64,000 bases of DNA from CAIYZT01 sp052387855 (lineage in GTDB: Bacteria; Pseudomonadota; Alphaproteobacteria; Rhodobacterales; Rhodobacteraceae): the NCBI GenBank assembly GCA_052387855.1, contig JBQTIT010000031.1, positions 1 through 64,000 on the forward strand, in the 5' to 3' direction. Position 1 is the stretch's first letter; the number at the start of each line of letters is the position of its first letter. The translations under genes and the position numbers were made by a program. The notes below the pieces were generated by a model, which was given only the letters and a program-made list of their open reading frames with translations, was not told where the DNA came from and did no database searches. Positions 51,775 to 60,537 of this stretch are shown here, piece after piece.

Positions 51775-52721
51775 GGCGCCAGGTCCCCGGCCAGATAGCA
51801 CTCGTGGATGGTGGAGCCCAGGTCGGCCGACTGCCGGATGAACCGCGTCAGGAACTCGTGCAGGCCCTCGTCAAAGATCCCGTCGGTGGACTGCACCTTG
51901 AGCTCTGACATCAAGGCGCGCACCGCAAGCTGGGCGCGGGTCTCGGCCCCGTATTCCAGCGCCAGGCGCCCCAGATGGTTGTTCATCCCCGCCACGCAGG
52001 TGATCAGCGCGCGCGGGCATTGCGGGTTCAGGATCAGGAAATCGGCGATCTTGACCGCCGTCAGATCGCCGCCATAGGCCCAGTGAAAGGCCCGGTGCGC
52101 GCCCAGCGCCCTGAGCAGCATCTTCCATTGGTCATTGTCCAGACCCGAGCCGATGAAATCGGCGCGTGGCAGCAGGACGTAATATTTCACATCCATCAGC
52201 CGCGCCGTGCTGTCGCCGCGCTCCAGATAATAGCCGATGTTCAGAAAGTTGTAGCCGGGCCCGCGCAACAGGGTGGCATCGATCGCCCCGCGCACCATGG
52301 CGGTCTGCTTCATCACCCAGTCGGTCAGGCGCGACAGCTCGGCCCGCGCCCGCGCCGCCTCGATCCGGCGCAGTTCCTGAAAGGCAGTGTTCAGCGCGTC
52401 CCAGACCTGCGTCGTCAGCGCCGTGCGCACGATCCGGCCGTTCTCGCGCGCGGCGGTGATGCACGAGGCGACAGAATTGGGGTTGTCGCGGTCAAAGAAC
52501 AGGTAGGATTCGATGTCCCGCTGATCCGGCGCGCCGTATTTGGCGGCATAGCCCACCGCGTTGCCCGAGGCGCGCAGCACCGAATCCCAGTCGCTGCGAT
52601 ACCCCATCGCCGAGGGCAGAAGCGAGATGCGCGCCCCCACCTCCAGAAGCCGCGCGGCGGTTTCGGCCCGCTCCATGTAGCGGGCGATCCAGTACAGGTT
52701 GTCGGCGGTCCGTGACAGCAT
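51771..52721 (-). CDS. Alpha-E domain protein of the Anbu operon
   Basis: A 316-residue all-helical alpha-E (DUF403) protein. Family landmarks are the start MLSRTADNLYWIARYMERAE, the central GPGYNFLNIGYYLERGDSTARLMD and PQCPRALITC. Its activity is unknown, but it always accompanies the circularly permuted ATP-grasp enzyme, which lies five bases upstream. ATGA overlap joins it to the transglutaminase gene. Confidence 0.9.
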   Translation of the reverse strand: MLSRTADNLYWIARYMERAETAARLLEVGARISLLPSAMGYRSDWDSVLRASGNAVGYAAKYGAPDQRDIESYLFFDRDNPNSVASCITAARENGRIVRTALTTQVWDALNTAFQELRRIEAARARAELSRLTDWVMKQTAMVRGAIDATLLRGPGYNFLNIGYYLERGDSTARLMDVKYYVLLPRADFIGSGLDNDQWKMLLRALGAHRAFHWAYGGDLTAVKIADFLILNPQCPRALITCVAGMNNHLGRLALEYGAETRAQLAVRALMSELKVQSTDGIFDEGLHEFLTRFIRQSADLGSTIHECYLAGDLAP

Positions 52722-52726
52722 CGCCC

Positions 52727-54139
52727 CTACTCCGCCAGAACCCAGGTGTCCTTGACCCCGCCGCCCTGCGACGAGTTCACCACCAGCGAGCCCTCCTTGA
52801 GCGCCACGCGCGTCATTCCGCCGGGCACAAGCTCGATCCGTTCGCCCACCAGGCAATAGGGGCGCAGGTCGACATGGCGCGGCGCCACGCCCTCGTCGAC
52901 AAAGGTCGGCGTGGTCGACAGCGCCAGCGTCGGCTGGGCGATGTAGTTGGCCGGATCGGCCCGCAGCCTGGCGCGAAACTCCTCGACCTCGGCCCGGGTC
53001 GACTTGGGGCCCACCAGCATGCCGTAGCCGCCCGAGCCGTGCACCTCCTTGACCACCAGTTCGGCCAGATGGGCATCGACGTAGCGAAAATCCTCGGCCT
53101 CGGCGCATTTCCAGGTCGGCACATTGGCCAGGATCGGCTCTTCGCCCAGATAAAAGCGGATCATTTCGGGCACATAGGTATAGACCGCCTTGTCATCGGC
53201 CACCCCCGCCCCCGGCGCCGAGCAGATCGACACCCCGCCCGAGCGGTAGACATCCATCAGCCCCGGGATGCCCAGCATCGAATCGGGGCGAAAGCACAAG
53301 GGGTCGATAAAGGCATCGTCGATGCGCCGATAGATCACGTCGACCCGCTTGGGTCCCTCGGTTGTGCGCATGTAGACAAAGGCGCCGTCGACGAACAGGT
53401 CCTGCCCCTCGACCAGCTCCACGCCCATCAGGTCGGCCAGAAAGCTGTGCTCGTAATAGGCCGAATTGAAATGCCCCGGGGTCAGGATCACCACCGTCGG
53501 CTCGCGCTCGCACCGCGCCGGCGCGACCGAGGCGAAGGTGCGGCGCAAGAGGTCAGGATAGCGGTCCACCGGCTGGATGCGGTTCTCGCGGAACAGGTCG
53601 GGGAACATCCGCATCATCATCTCGCGGCTTTCCAGCATATAGCTTACACCCGAAGGCGTGCGGCAGTTGTCTTCAAGCACGAAAAAGTCGGTCGGTCCGG
53701 TGCGCACGATGTCGATGCCGACAATGTGGGAATAGACCCCCTTTGGCGGCACGAATCCCGCGACCGCGATCTCGTAGGCCTCGTTCTGATAGACCAGATG
53801 GGAGGGAATGCGCCCGGCGCGCACGATCTCGCCGCGCCCGTAGACATCGACCAGAAAGGCATTGAGCGCCCGCGCCCGCTGCTTGATGCCGCGTTCCAGC
53901 CGCGCCCATTCCATCGCGGTAAAGACGCGCGGGAACATGTCGAACGGGATCAGCCGATCCGGATCGCCGCCCTCGCCATAGACGGCAAAGGTGATGCCGA
54001 TGCGCCGGAACAGCTCTTCGGCCTCGGCCTGCTTTTCGCGCCGCCGGTCCGCCGGCATCGACTGCATCCAGTCCTGCAACCGCGCATAGGGCGCGCGCAC
54101 GTCGGCGCCTTCGAACATCTCGTTGAAACAGGTGGTCAT
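52727..54139 (-). CDS. Circularly permuted ATP-grasp protein of the Anbu operon
   Basis: A 470-residue circularly permuted ATP-grasp (CP_ATPgrasp_1/2) protein. Matching segments include GIDIVRTGPTDFFVLEDNCRTPSGVSYMLE, the strand VVILTPGHFNSAYYEHSFLA and GGGVKDTWVL at the end. ATP-grasp enzymes form amide bonds from acids and amines, so this gene probably makes the peptide-like product that the operon handles. Start is ATG at 54139 with GGGGCCGGA upstream. It is the first gene of the operon. Confidence 0.9.
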   Translation of the reverse strand: MTTCFNEMFEGADVRAPYARLQDWMQSMPADRRREKQAEAEELFRRIGITFAVYGEGGDPDRLIPFDMFPRVFTAMEWARLERGIKQRARALNAFLVDVYGRGEIVRAGRIPSHLVYQNEAYEIAVAGFVPPKGVYSHIVGIDIVRTGPTDFFVLEDNCRTPSGVSYMLESREMMMRMFPDLFRENRIQPVDRYPDLLRRTFASVAPARCEREPTVVILTPGHFNSAYYEHSFLADLMGVELVEGQDLFVDGAFVYMRTTEGPKRVDVIYRRIDDAFIDPLCFRPDSMLGIPGLMDVYRSGGVSICSAPGAGVADDKAVYTYVPEMIRFYLGEEPILANVPTWKCAEAEDFRYVDAHLAELVVKEVHGSGGYGMLVGPKSTRAEVEEFRARLRADPANYIAQPTLALSTTPTFVDEGVAPRHVDLRPYCLVGERIELVPGGMTRVALKEGSLVVNSSQGGGVKDTWVLAE

Positions 54140-54324
54140 TCCGGCCCCCAGCTTGGAGGCCAAGGTTAGGACGCGGCGGCCCCAAAGGTAAAGCCCCACC
54201 ATGGCCACAAGGCCCGCTTCGCCGGGCGTTGCCCGAATATTGGGCGCAAAGCCACGCGCCCTGCCCTTGCGGCGGGGGCCCGGCATCCCCTAGATGGGCA
54301 CAAGTGCCGCTAAGAGGAGCCGCC

Positions 54325-56151
54325 ATGACACTTCCGCTTTCCCAGCCCGTCCTTGACGCAAGGCGGGGCTCAAACAGCTTTGGCGATCTGCCCGAATGGG
54401 ACCTGTCAGACCTTTACACCGCGCCCGACGCGCCGGAGCTTGCCCGCGATCTGGCCTTTGTCGAGACCGAGGGCAAGGCCTTTGCCGCCGACTATCAGGG
54501 CAGGCTGGCCAGCCTTGACGCGCCGGCCCTGTTGCGCGCCGTGCAGCGCTATGAGGCGATCGACATCGCGGCGGGGCGGATCATGTCCTACGCCGGCCTG
54601 CGCTATTATCAGAACACGATGGACAGCGACCGGGCCAAGTTCATGGCCGACTGTCAGGACGCCATCACGAACAGCACCACGCCGCTGGTCTTCTACACGC
54701 TCGAATTCAACCGTCTGGACGAGCCGCATCTGAACGCGCTCCTGGCCGCCAATGCCGAGCTTGCGCGCTACAAGCCGGTCTTTGACCGCATCCGCGCCAT
54801 GCGCCCGCACCAGTTGTCGGACGAGCTGGAAACCTTTCTGCACGATGCTTCGGTCGTCGGCGCCTCGGCCTGGAACAAGCTTTTCGACGAGACCATGGCC
54901 GGGCTGATGTTCAAGGTCGAGGGCGAGGAAGAAGAGCTGAACCTTGAGGCGACGCTGAACCTGTTGACCGACCCGATCCGCGCCCGGCGCGAGGCGGCGG
55001 CGCGGGCGCTGGCGGTGGTGTTTCGCGGGCAGACCAAGCTGTTCTCGCGCATCTCCAACACCCTGGCCAAGGAAAAGGAGATCGACGACCGCTGGCGCAA
55101 GATGCCGACGCCCCAGCACGCCCGCCATCTGGCCAACCATGTGGAGCCCGAAGTGGTCGAGGCGCTGCGCAACGCGGTGGTGGCGGCCTACCCCAAGCTG
55201 TCGCATCGCTATTACCGGCTGAAAGCGCGCTGGATGGGGCTGGAGCGGCTTCAGGTTTGGGACCGCAACGCTCCCCTGCCGACCGAGGCGCCCCGCCTGG
55301 TCGGCTGGGACGAGGCGCGCCAGACCGTGCTGGAGGCCTACAACGGCTTTGACCCGCGCATGGCCGAACTTGCCGCGCCCTTCTTTTCAAAGGGCTGGAT
55401 CGACGCCGGCGTCAAGCCCGGCAAGGCCCCCGGCGCCTTTGCCCATCCGACGGTCACCACGGTGCACCCCTATGTGATGATGAACTATCTGGGCAAGCCG
55501 CGCGACGTGATGACCCTGGCGCATGAATTGGGCCATGGCGTGCATCAGGTGCTGGCGGCCGGACAGGGAGAGCTCTTGTCATCGACCCCGCTGACGCTGG
55601 CCGAGACCGCCTCGGTCTTTGGCGAGATGCTGACCTTTCGCGCGCTTCTGGACCGGGCAAAGACCCCGGCCGAGAAAAAGACCCTGCTGGCCGGCAAGGT
55701 CGAGGACATGATCAACACCGTGGTCCGCCAGATCGCGTTCTACGATTTCGAATGCAAGCTGCACGCCGCGCGGTCCAAGGGCGAGCTGACCCCCAACGAC
55801 ATCAACGCGCTGTGGATGTCGGTTCAGGCGCAGTCTTTGGGCGATGCCTTTGATTTCATGGACGGATACGAGACGTTCTGGGCCTATATCCCGCATTTCA
55901 TCCACTCGCCGTTCTACGTCTATGCCTATGCCTTTGGCGACGGTCTGGTGAACGCGCTCTATGCCGTCTATGCGGGCGGGCTTGAGGGGTTCGAGGACAA
56001 GTACTTTGAAATGCTCAAGGCGGGCGGGTCCAGGCATCACAAGGACCTGCTGGCCCCCTTCGGGCTGGATGCGAGCGATCCGACGTTCTGGGACAAGGGC
56101 CTGTCGATGATCGCCGGCTTCATCGACGAGCTTGAGGCGCTGGAGGGCTGA
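54325..56151 (+). CDS. pepF: Oligoendopeptidase F, M3 family
   Basis: A 608-residue zinc metallopeptidase of the M3B group. The zinc site H400-E401-L-G-H404 is intact, and the downstream Glu ligand lies in LAETASVFGEMLTF. It cleaves short oligopeptides in the cytoplasm. The ATG at 54325 follows AGAGGAG. It is divergent from the Anbu operon and is followed by repeat array B. Confidence 0.92.
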   Translation: MTLPLSQPVLDARRGSNSFGDLPEWDLSDLYTAPDAPELARDLAFVETEGKAFAADYQGRLASLDAPALLRAVQRYEAIDIAAGRIMSYAGLRYYQNTMDSDRAKFMADCQDAITNSTTPLVFYTLEFNRLDEPHLNALLAANAELARYKPVFDRIRAMRPHQLSDELETFLHDASVVGASAWNKLFDETMAGLMFKVEGEEEELNLEATLNLLTDPIRARREAAARALAVVFRGQTKLFSRISNTLAKEKEIDDRWRKMPTPQHARHLANHVEPEVVEALRNAVVAAYPKLSHRYYRLKARWMGLERLQVWDRNAPLPTEAPRLVGWDEARQTVLEAYNGFDPRMAELAAPFFSKGWIDAGVKPGKAPGAFAHPTVTTVHPYVMMNYLGKPRDVMTLAHELGHGVHQVLAAGQGELLSSTPLTLAETASVFGEMLTFRALLDRAKTPAEKKTLLAGKVEDMINTVVRQIAFYDFECKLHAARSKGELTPNDINALWMSVQAQSLGDAFDFMDGYETFWAYIPHFIHSPFYVYAYAFGDGLVNALYAVYAGGLEGFEDKYFEMLKAGGSRHHKDLLAPFGLDASDPTFWDKGLSMIAGFIDELEALEG

Positions 56152-56159
56152 GCTTAGCG

Positions 56160-56615
56160 GACCGAAACGCTGGCCGAGGCACGAGCCGAGGTCATGCGAC
56201 GCCGCAAGCCGCTTTCCCGGCCAAGGGCCCCAAAGGCCCTCGGCCAGCGCCCGACCCCCCCAGGGAGGGCGCTCCACGCCCCCCGGGTCGGGCGTTGGCC
56301 TCTGTAACTGATGCGGAACCGGTCTACCGGATACGTTCCCACACGGGCGGGGAAACGCGGTGCGTTTCCTTCTCCGCCCGAACTGGCCGAGGCTATCGCC
56401 GAGGCCATACGGGACGGTTGCCGCACTCCGCCGAGGGCCCCAAAGGCCCGTCGCCAGCGCCCGACCCGCCCCTGGCGGGCGCTCCGCACCCGCCGGGTCG
56501 GGCGCAGGCCTCTGACAGCTATGCGGAACCGGTCACCCGGAAACGTTCCCACACGGGCGGGGAAAGGCAATGCCTTTCCTTTTCCGCCCGACCATAGGTG
56601 ACCAAGGCACGCGCC
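56160..56615 (+). repeat. Tandem array B of the ~210-bp structured repeat
   Basis: Two units with a period of about 209 bases, marked by CGTTCCCACACGGGCGGGG at 56334 and 56543. They match the units at 1-640 but in the opposite orientation on the chromosome. Each unit folds into GGGCC-CCAAA-GGCCC, a long GC stem and a nested GGAAACGC/GCGTTTCC hairpin inside CGGGCGG/CCGCCCG. The array fills the 481-base gap between the convergent pepF and selU genes; no protein gene is seen. Confidence 0.75.
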
Positions 56616-56632
56616 GAGGTCGCCCATGCCCC

Positions 56633-57682
56633 TCAGGGCCGCACAGCCAGCGCCACCCGTGCCGCGATGGCGGGCAGGTCGGCGGCGTCCAGGGACGGGG
56701 CGGCGATCTCGACCAGGCCTCCCTGCGCCACCCGGTCGCGGTGCCTCAGATAGCGGGGATCGTAGTGATTCTCCATCAGCGCGGCGGCGAGCGCCTCGTG
56801 CTGGCCGGCGACGGCCATTGCCTGCCAGGCCGCGATCCGCTCGGCCGGGTGCGAGGGGCGAAGCTGCGCGATGATGCCTTGCAGGCGCTCAGGCTCGGCG
56901 ATCAGATCGCCATAGGCGCGGGTCAGATAGCGGGCGCGGGCGCCGGGCGGGACGGCAATGGCGATGCGGGGGGCGGCCTGCATCGCTTTCCAAAGCTGCA
57001 CCGGCAGGCGGATGTTGCCGACCTTGGAGCTTTCCGCCTCGACCACCACGGGGCGCGAGGGGTCAAGCCCCGCGATCTGCATGGCCAGGGCCGTGTCAAA
57101 CCCCTTCTGATCGGGCTGGCCGCCCGGCATGGCGCCAAAGAGGCTGCCGCGATGCCGCGCCAGGCCTTCAAGGTCGATCACCTGAATCCCCAGGCCGGGC
57201 AGCAGGTTCAGCACCTCGGTCTTGGCCGAGCCGGTGTTGCCGTCCAGCACGGTCAACGGCGGCGTAAAGGGGGTGACGTTCAGCGCCTCGACCACCAGAC
57301 TGCGCCAGGCCTTGTAGCCGCCCGCGATGGTGTCGGTCCGCCAGCCGATCTGACCAAGGATCGTGGCGACCGAGCCTGACCTTTGCCCGCCGCGCCAGCA
57401 GTAGACCAGCGGCCGCCAGCCGCCGGTCATGTCCTTCAGCGGGCCGGTCAGGTGATCGGCGACATTGCGCGCCACCAGCGCCGCGCCCAGCTTTTTCGCG
57501 TCAAAAGCCGAGACCTGCTTGTAGATCGTGCCGACCTCGGCCCTTTCCTGGTTCGACAGGGCCGGCAGGTTGATGGCGCCGGGCAGATGGTCTTCGGCAA
57601 ATTCGGCGGGCGAGCGCACGTCGATGATCGCATCGAACGGCAGGCGGGCCAGGTCGGTCAGGCTGGTCAGGGTCACGGGCAT
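56633..57682 (-). CDS. selU: tRNA 2-selenouridine synthase SelU/MnmH
   Basis: A 349-residue protein that converts 2-thiouridine to 2-selenouridine at the wobble base of some tRNAs. An N-terminal rhodanese domain carries the catalytic Cys in VYCWRGGQRSGS near residue 100, and a P-loop domain carries GNTGSAKTE near 150. It needs selenophosphate from SelD, which is not in this window. It begins seven bases after the argE-like gene. Confidence 0.88.
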   Translation of the reverse strand: MPVTLTSLTDLARLPFDAIIDVRSPAEFAEDHLPGAINLPALSNQERAEVGTIYKQVSAFDAKKLGAALVARNVADHLTGPLKDMTGGWRPLVYCWRGGQRSGSVATILGQIGWRTDTIAGGYKAWRSLVVEALNVTPFTPPLTVLDGNTGSAKTEVLNLLPGLGIQVIDLEGLARHRGSLFGAMPGGQPDQKGFDTALAMQIAGLDPSRPVVVEAESSKVGNIRLPVQLWKAMQAAPRIAIAVPPGARARYLTRAYGDLIAEPERLQGIIAQLRPSHPAERIAAWQAMAVAGQHEALAAALMENHYDPRYLRHRDRVAQGGLVEIAAPSLDAADLPAIAARVALAVRP

Positions 57683-57689
57683 GGCGCCG

Positions 57690-58844
57690 TCAGATCCCCT
57701 GTTCCAGCCGCGCGACCAGCGTGCCCAGCATGACGCGGCAGCGGTCGATCTGTTCGGCGCTGACATACTCGTCGGGCTTGTGCCCCTGCGCCATCGAGCC
57801 GGGCCCGCAGATCACGGTCGGAATGCCCAGGCGGGCGTCAAACAGGCCGCCCTCGGTGCCGAAGGCCACCTTGATCGTGCCGTTGGCCCCGGTCAGCGAC
57901 TGGACAAAGCGCACCACCTCGGCCCCCGGCGGGGTGCCAAGGCCGGGGTAACTCCACAACTCCTCGACCGTGATGGCGGCTTCGGGAAAACGGGGGCGGT
58001 GCGGGGCGGCGATGGCGTCGGCCATGTCCCGGATGCGGGCGATCAGCGGGGCGGGGGCATCCTCGGCCAGCATGCGAATCTCGAAATCGACCGTGGCCTG
58101 GTTCGGGACGATGTTGACCTGCACACCGCCGCGCAGGATGCCGGCGTGGACCGTGGTATAGGGCACATCGTAATCGTCGTCCTGCGCACCCCTATCCGCG
58201 ATCTCGGCCTGCATCGCGCGCAGGCCGGTGACGAAGTCCGCCGCCAGGTGCAGCGCGTTCAGCGCCATCGGCGCCAGGGCCGAATGCCCCTCGCGTCCGG
58301 TGCAGGTGGCGCGCAGGGCGGTCTTGCCCTTGTGGCCGGTCGCGACCTGCATCAGCGTCGGCTCGCCCACGATGCAGACCTGCGGACGGTGCGGCGCGCC
58401 GGCCAACAGGTTGATGAGCGAGCGCACACCAAGGCAGCCGACCTCTTCGTCATGCGACAGCGCCAGATGCAGGGGCGATTTCAGCGAGCGGTGGGCGGCA
58501 TTCAGCGCCGCCTCGATCGCGCAGGCGACAAAACCCTTCATGTCGGCGGCGCCGCGCCCGTAATAGCGCCCTTCGGACAAGGTCAGGGCATGAGGAGGGA
58601 AGGTCCAGTCCTGGCCCTCGACCGGGACAACATCGGTATGGCCCGACAGCATCACCCCGCCGGGGCCATCGGGCCCGATGGTGGCGTAGAGGTTGGCCTT
58701 GTGGCCCGAGGCGTCGGGCACCAGCACCACCCGGGCGCCCGCCGCGACCAGAAGCGCGCGGACCTCTTCGATCAGCCCGATGTTGGGCCGGTGGGAAGTG
58801 GTGTCATGCGCCATCAACCTGGCAAAGATCTCGTCAAAGGTCAT
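57690..58844 (-). CDS. argE: Acetylornithine deacetylase (M20 family)
   Basis: A 384-residue M20 metallopeptidase. Metal ligands are visible in LSGHTDVVPVEG, GRGAADMKGF and SHDEEVGCLG, plus the His near the end in QGHKPDEY. The best fit is ArgE, which frees ornithine in arginine synthesis; related succinyl-diaminopimelate or peptide hydrolases are possible. The ATG at 58844 has GGGATCACC upstream. It is co-transcribed with selU. Confidence 0.85.
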   Translation of the reverse strand: MTFDEIFARLMAHDTTSHRPNIGLIEEVRALLVAAGARVVLVPDASGHKANLYATIGPDGPGGVMLSGHTDVVPVEGQDWTFPPHALTLSEGRYYGRGAADMKGFVACAIEAALNAAHRSLKSPLHLALSHDEEVGCLGVRSLINLLAGAPHRPQVCIVGEPTLMQVATGHKGKTALRATCTGREGHSALAPMALNALHLAADFVTGLRAMQAEIADRGAQDDDYDVPYTTVHAGILRGGVQVNIVPNQATVDFEIRMLAEDAPAPLIARIRDMADAIAAPHRPRFPEAAITVEELWSYPGLGTPPGAEVVRFVQSLTGANGTIKVAFGTEGGLFDARLGIPTVICGPGSMAQGHKPDEYVSAEQIDRCRVMLGTLVARLEQGI

Positions 58845-59025
58845 CGGTGATCCCGTTCGCGGCCCGCCGCGCGCAAGGCCCCTCATAGGGTGAAATCCCG
58901 CTTTGGGGAAGGGTCTGGCCGGTGCACGCAGGCCCACGCGGTCGTGAAAGGTGCAGACGCCGCCCCACCTGTAAAAGGGCGCATGCCAGCACTATGTTCG
59001 GGCAAGATCGACAAGGAGAATGCTG

Positions 59026-60435
59026 ATGCCGTTCCATCCGACTCGCAGACAGATCTTGCAGGGCGCCGGGGCGCTCGGCAGCGCGCTTTTCGCCGGATCG
59101 GCGCGCGCGGCCAGCCCGCTGCTGCGGGTCCAGAGCCGTCAGATCGAGGTGCTGGGCCGCGCTGCGACCGTCTATGGCATCACCGGCCCGGGCGGAGGGC
59201 ATGGTATCATCGGGCGCGAGGGCGAGCGTTTTGCGGGCGAAATCCTGAACGAGACGGACGAGGGGCTGACGCTGCATTTCCATGGCCAGATCCGCGCCCC
59301 GTTCGACGCCGATCGGGCGCGGCCGGGCGGGGGCGAGCTGGCGCCGGGGCTTGCCGACCGGGTCGACTTTCCGTTGACCCCCGGCACCCATTGGATGCAC
59401 GCGCACAGCCTGTCCGAGCAGCTTCTGCTGGCCGCGCCGATGGTCGGGCGCGAGGCCGGGGCGCCGCAGTTGGCCGAGGCGGTGGTGATGCTGCACGATT
59501 TCAGCTTTACCCCGCCGGTCGAGCTGCTGGAGGCCCTGGGCGGCAGCGATGCGCATGGCGCGATGGCCATGGGCGGGGCAGGGACGGACCAGGCCGCGAT
59601 GGGCCATGACATGGCCGCGATGGGCGCCGGCATGACCCATGCCAATGACATCGCCTATGATGCCTTTCTGGCCAATGGCCGCACCCTTGCCGACCCCGAG
59701 GTCATAGCGGTCGAGCCGGGCCGGGAAATCCGGCTGCGCATCATAAACGGCGCCACGGCGACCGGGTTCTGGATCAGGACCGGGCAGCTTGCGGCGCAGG
59801 TGGTGGCGGTCGACGGAAACCCCTGCCTGCCGGTCACCGGCACCGACTTTCCGCTGGCGCAGGGCCAGCGGATCGACCTGATCCTGTCGATCCCGCGTGA
59901 TGGCGGCGCGTTTGCCGTCTTTGCCCAGGTCGAGGATTCGCTGCGCCGCACGGGGGTCATCCTGGCCAGCCCCGGCGCCCCCGTCGCCCGCCTGCCGGAT
60001 GAGGCCGAGGCAAAGGCCGGTTTTCTGGACCTGACGCTGGACCAGACGATTGCCGCCGCCGCCCCGCTGGCCCCGGCACCCGCTGCGGTGCAGCACCACC
60101 TGATGCTGGGCCAGGGCGCGGGCTATGTCTGGACCATCAACGCCGAGCAGCACGGCGCACACACGCCGCTGACCGCCGCGCCGGGCCAGCGGGTGGAGCT
60201 GATGTTCATGAACCCCTCGATGATGATGCATCCCATGCACCTGCACGGCCATCATTTCCAGGTGGTCGAGATCAACGGCTGGCGCTTTCAGGGGCCGATG
60301 CGCGATACGGTGATCGTGCCGCCGATGGCCATGGTCACGGTTGCTTTCGATGCGGTGCCGGGCCAGTGGTTGCTGCACTGCCACCATCTCTATCACATGG
60401 CCACGGGCATGATGACAGAGCTGCACGTGGCCTGA
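59026..60435 (+). CDS. Tat-exported multicopper oxidase (CopA/CueO group)
   Basis: A 469-residue multicopper oxidase. A twin-arginine signal (RRQILQGAGALG) directs folded export to the periplasm. Copper ligands are in HFHG, HMHAHS, HPMHLHGH and HCHHLYHMATGM. A Met/His-rich insert near residues 180-215 (MGHDMAAMGAGMTH) suggests Cu(I) oxidation and copper defence. The second ATG (59026) is chosen because the first leaves only one base after AAGGAG. Confidence 0.9.
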   Translation: MPFHPTRRQILQGAGALGSALFAGSARAASPLLRVQSRQIEVLGRAATVYGITGPGGGHGIIGREGERFAGEILNETDEGLTLHFHGQIRAPFDADRARPGGGELAPGLADRVDFPLTPGTHWMHAHSLSEQLLLAAPMVGREAGAPQLAEAVVMLHDFSFTPPVELLEALGGSDAHGAMAMGGAGTDQAAMGHDMAAMGAGMTHANDIAYDAFLANGRTLADPEVIAVEPGREIRLRIINGATATGFWIRTGQLAAQVVAVDGNPCLPVTGTDFPLAQGQRIDLILSIPRDGGAFAVFAQVEDSLRRTGVILASPGAPVARLPDEAEAKAGFLDLTLDQTIAAAAPLAPAPAAVQHHLMLGQGAGYVWTINAEQHGAHTPLTAAPGQRVELMFMNPSMMMHPMHLHGHHFQVVEINGWRFQGPMRDTVIVPPMAMVTVAFDAVPGQWLLHCHHLYHMATGMMTELHVA

Positions 60436-60436
60436 A

Positions 60437-60506
60437 TGCTGCGCCGGATTGCTGCGCAGAAACCGCGTAAATTGCTGCGCAGCGGGAACGAAAATGCTGC
60501 GCAGCA
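60437..60506. repeat. Short palindrome TGCTGCGCAG repeated at 22-23 base spacing
   Basis: Exact copies at 60450, 60473 and 60495, with a partial copy at 60437. The last is a perfect 12-base palindrome, TGCTGCGCAGCA. They lie in the 102-base gap between the convergent oxidase and dehydrogenase genes. Spacing of two helical turns fits a protein-binding array, but no known operator matches. Confidence 0.6.
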
Positions 60507-60537
60507 AACGCCTGGAATTAAAGGCTTGCCGAAGCGG

